DNA of 64,000 bases from Varanus komodoensis. Its lineage: Eukaryota > Chordata > Lepidosauria > Squamata > Varanidae. This document shows positions 60,134 through 64,000 of the stretch, one piece after another (within the stretch, counting starts at the first letter, position 1; every line of letters starts with the position of its first letter). Position numbers and translations under genes: made by a program. The notes under the pieces were generated by a model that saw only the letters and a list, made by a program, of their open reading frames with translations, made no database searches and was not told the DNA's origin. The stretch is taken from positions 14,192,931 to 14,256,930 of the forward strand of contig NW_025335438.1 in the NCBI RefSeq assembly GCF_004798865.1. Direction: 5' to 3'.

Positions 60134-61454
60134 CTGTGGAAAGACAAGAATGGAGAGAGGAGAGTTTTAGTCGCAATGCAATGCAATATACACACATGTA
60201 AGTGCCAAGCCTGACGCGCGTTTCCTTTTCTTTCTTTTTTTTTTACATCAAAACCATGGTAAAATTTGTTTTGCTAGCATAAGGATGCATTCAAATGTGC
60301 AACTGGAGGAAGTTCAAGAATTGCGTATCATAGGAAGTTCAAGAATTGCATCGGTTTTAAAAAGTAAATAATGCTTCCCCAGAGAAATTATACATTCTGA
60401 ACATTAATTGAAATTAAGACAACAAAGACATATATTATTCAGCCTCATTTATTTCAGTGGAATGCAGACATATCTCTACCTTAGTTATATTAGTTATGAT
60501 GGGTATTTGATTTTGAATATTGTGCAAAACTTAGATTTCTGAGAAACTGAACTTTATTTTTTGAAATTACAAGTTTCTCACCCATGGCTGCAAAGGGAAA
60601 GGTCTGCAGCTATTATCTGCAAATTTTGATTGTGTGTGTGTCGGGGGGGGGCACAGTTCCTTAAAACATCCTTTATTTAAATACTGAACATTGTTTTAAA
60701 GCATACTATAGGTTATGTATTACACAAGTTTTAGAAATCTGCTGTACCAGGCATTTAACAGCTGCACAGACAATATGATTTCTAGAGTCAGTGTGATTCA
60801 TTGACTCTAGAAAATTGTTGACAGTCTGACAAACAGGCATTGTAAACTAAATTCAATACTTATAAAGTAAGAAGGTATAAATCAGAAACATGGTAACAGT
60901 TTTTCAGATAATCTGATACTCTAAAAGTGTCCCTTGATTCCACTCTAGTGCTTGGGACAAGATACGAAGGATAAGGGCTTTGAGAATCTAATCATCTGTC
61001 CTCCAACAATGACAAAATATTTCCATCGAAGCAGCCAAGTAAGAAGTCATTCCTCTGGGAAAACAAAACCTGTTAGACTGCCCTGCCCTAGAAATATGTT
61101 TTGAGGTGGAAAAAAAATATACTGAAGATGGAAGAACTGAGAGTATGCAATGGAAAGTTCTCACGAGAATTCTAGTCTTCTGTTCACCCTGATACATTCT
61201 GATAAGGGTTCTTTTCACTAGTTTTATTTATTTATTCATTTGGTAAGCAGTCCTGGAAACTCCTCTGGAGAGGAAAGCATATCATCAAGTCATATCACAC
61301 CAATGGATTCATGCATGTGATCTTTCCAAAACTGATTTAAACACAAAACACAATCTTTTCAAACAAAAAGACAAAATACTATTTCTAAAAAAGAAATAGT
61401 CCCAATATGCTTCACAGATGAAATACATTTTACTATTCTTTATGAAAATGTAAG
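60134..61454 (-). other. NKAIN3 intron, with a small hairpin
   Basis: A perfect 12-base inverted repeat lies at 60779-60790 and 60802-60813 (tttctagagtca). A 25-base unit starting 'aggaagttcaagaattgc' is duplicated in tandem at about 60307-60352. A (GT)n/(G)n run lies near 60630. No exon recognised. Confidence 0.5.
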
Positions 61455-61536
61455 CATGTCATGAGTAGAGCCAGCTGGAGCTGGGGGTCAGACTAGATGG
61501 CCCAGGAGACCCTTTCTGACTCACTCTGTTTCTAAA
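61455..61536 (+). mobile_element. CR1 3' end fragment, + strand
   Basis: 'gtcagactagatggcccagg' followed by 'agaccctttctgactcactc' and 'tgtttct' is the CR1 3' terminus, here in + orientation. It is the same subfamily as the antisense ends elsewhere in the window. Confidence 0.82.
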
Positions 61537-64000
61537 AGCATATCACCTGTATAGTATTAACTATATTCTGAACACACAAACCCATTAGTGGAAGAAATTG
61601 GTGCACATTTCTGATTGCACCAGTGGGATTCATTAGGCATTAGCAGACCAGTTTGTAAGGCTAAGATATGTTAGCAAGTGCACAAGCAGCAGTTTAGTTG
61701 GCTTCTTCCCTTGCACATAGTTCAGAGCTTAGCTCCACTAGTGCATCATCACCTTCTCTAGTGAAATGACACCACTGGATATAGGCCATGGGGTTCTAAA
61801 ACATGCATTTGAAAGAATATAGTACAATAATCATAAAGGAGTGGAAAGGAATGGTTGTTTTAGGCTGCAATCCTGCACGCACTTACTCAGGAGTAAGTCC
61901 CATTGAAGGCATCATAGAATTGTGCTATTAACTTTCTATTTATTTTACAGGTGTAAAGAAAATAGCTCCTGGTTAAAGAAAAGATATGCACTCAAACATT
62001 ACACAAGTATGGCATCCAACTGCCATCGCTGGGCACCTGCTGAAGGCTCAAACCGCAGCAGTTTAGTCAAAAGAGCTCCATAGGCATGTGCCTCCTCTTT
62101 GCTGTGGCAGGCTGTTCATTCCCCTGCCTCTTGCTCTGGCCCAGACCGTGGTGGTGGTGGGGAGGAAAAGGAGCAGATGCCCCTGCATATTTGCTCACCG
62201 GTTCTCTGCCTGCCAATCAAGGAAGAGGTAGCAGTGATGAGAAAGAGACTGAAGAGAAAAAGGAGCTGGTGCCAAGGTGGTAAGTCAATAGACTCACTGT
62301 GAGAAGGGGCCTACCGAGAAGAGTAAAACCTGGAGCTAGCACTGCCTACAGAGGGTACTACCCTCCCCACCCCTTCACAGCTGTCATGGGAAGCTCTGCG
62401 GCAGCTCCCTTGTCTGAGATCAGCATCATAACTTCAGGAGAGGAGGAAATGTGTATGTTGGGGGTGCTGTGGCTGGGGAGTGGAGAGGCCATGGATCTAC
62501 TATATCTAAAGTCTTCTTGGTTCTCATCCGCAGAACTGGCAAAGTTACTTAAATAGATTCAGAGGCCCAAGAGCTGCAAAATAAGGTTTTGCAGGATGGA
62601 AAGGCTAAAAATAACCCTCTGATACTTCCTGCATTTCTGTAATTTTGCTGGCAGAGGATGGATAGGAATCTCCAAGAACTCTTTGAACATCTGCTCTTGA
62701 TCTAGTTGAAAGCTGCAGGAGCATTGCTGCAGGAAAGTGTAAAAGGATTTTAAACAAAACAAAACTACAGAAATGAATATTTGTGAAACTTGGGCCTAAG
62801 GCTTGGGTCTTTCCATAGCTGCCAACATCAGAAACTGTTGCATTACTATTAGACGTAGGGGAGCTGGGTAGCAAAGTAACTAATAAGAGCCAAGCAGGAT
62901 AGAGTATATCAGCAGCTGCTAGCATCCTGAATTATCGGCAAGTATGTGGAACATGCATTTGATCTGGTTCCTTTTTCCATTAGGGTCAGAAGAGCAGATG
63001 ATCACTGCACAATCTGTTCTGGACTTCTATTTGGATACAGTGCTGCTTTTGCTCCCAAGGAAGCAGGGTGACCTTGGGAGAGACTGGAGATGGGAAATGG
63101 GGTGTGCCAGGTCCCAAAGCAGAGTGTCTTCTGGTGGATGGTTTCAGTAGTTTGTTGCTTTCTGCTAAATCATCTTTAAACTTGTAGGCCAGACATGGAG
63201 AACCTGTGACTCTCATTCCCTTCCAATCAGCCAATGGTTAGGAAGGAGTGATGGAAATTATAATCCAACAAGATCTCAGGAACCTCATGACTGATGTATA
63301 ATGAGGCCATCAAGAATAGTTAGAAGCATAGAAATACAGATCAGTCAAGTCACAGACAAGATGGAATTATATTGAACCAACCTTGCCTTCTCATTAAAAA
63401 GTAATGAAAAGTGGAGAGCCTGATCACTTTCCTGATAAATGCCATTCTTAACAATGGCCACAAAAATAAAATGAACAATCACATAGCAGTAATTACATGG
63501 GTGACTGAAATTTAAGCAACTTGTGCATCTGGAATGACTTCCCCACCCAAAAGCAAATTTAGTGATCTTTAAATATATATTCACATACTAGCAGTCACAG
63601 TCTGAACACTATTAGAAAGGAATGTATTAAGGTATTTCCTTTTGCTTTATTGATGACCATGGTAATAAAATATTTATTCCAACAAATTACTTTTGCTATC
63701 TTGATTAACCCAATTGCTACTTAATTAATAAGGCTGCACTCACAAAAGTGGATCTAACTGTTAGGTTAATCATCAATTTGCAGTGGGGCAATTCATGTGC
63801 ACTGCATGGATTTTCAACATCTTAATGAAAAGAGCCTTTGTTGGCAATTTGCCTGCTCCCAACTGGTAGAATGTAAATTGTATTCATGGATAACAAAGAG
63901 AAAACTCAGTGTAGTCCAATTATCCATGGATAATTTTTCAGATCAACTTGAAAGTCAGTAAAGTTTGACTTAATATTGCTCAGTATTAAGACACTTTACT
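61537..64000. other. NKAIN3 intron sequence, short repeats only
   Basis: A short palindromic repeat copy lies at about 61862-61925 ('ggctgcaatcctgcacgcac', then 'ggagtaagtcccattga'). A diverged palindromic MITE-like copy lies at about 63190-63300. Open frames at 62086-62556 and near 63000 show no recognisable domain. The next upstream NKAIN3 exon is not here. Confidence 0.4.

Overview
The window looks like a stretch of a squamate reptile (lizard or snake) nuclear genome. Three BovB (RTE-clade) LINE copies, two Sauria SINEs and reptile-type CR1, L3-like and L2 LINEs together point to Squamata. Most of the sequence is repeats and AT-rich intronic or intergenic DNA. No CRISPR array, operon or prokaryotic feature is present.

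Two host genes can be read as spliced exons, and they converge tail to tail. The 3' half of GGH (gamma-glutamyl hydrolase) lies on the + strand in four exons (896-993, 3477-3564, 5742-5879, 6873-6994). Their phases are compatible and the last ends in a natural stop codon. NKAIN3 (Na+/K+-transporting ATPase interacting 3) lies on the - strand. An exon at 60073-60133 encodes the last membrane segment and the EEEDS tail. An exon at 33994-34073 joins it in phase (FDFIAGFD). A very short candidate terminal coding piece lies at 27598-27612. The same two genes are convergent neighbours in human, which supports both assignments.

Layout: 1-7 kb holds the GGH exons, with an L2 and a BovB copy in its introns. 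7-9.2 kb is the GGH downstream flank. 9.2-12 kb holds a CR1 LINE that kept its 5' end and an open ORF1 but lost its 3' half. 12-17 kb holds two non-autonomous hAT elements with 8-bp target-site duplications. 17.4-20.7 kb is a long antisense CR1/L3-type LINE. 21-34 kb holds LINE tails, a 3' BovB piece and two Sauria SINEs, one split by a solo LTR. 40.8-52.1 kb is a DIRS-like tyrosine-recombinase retroelement with inverted terminal repeats and an internal complementary region, into which a Ty3/Gypsy element has inserted. 55.7-59.8 kb is a full-length but inactive BovB with a 13-bp target-site duplication and a CR1 inserted inside it. Everything between 27.6 and 60.1 kb would lie inside NKAIN3 introns.

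The sequence shows mainly layered retroelement history inside two ordinary host genes. I found no convincing new gene system. The most unusual features are the DIRS/Gypsy nest, the near-perfect 52-bp-arm hairpin at 33.3 kb and the NKAIN3 C-terminal exon structure.
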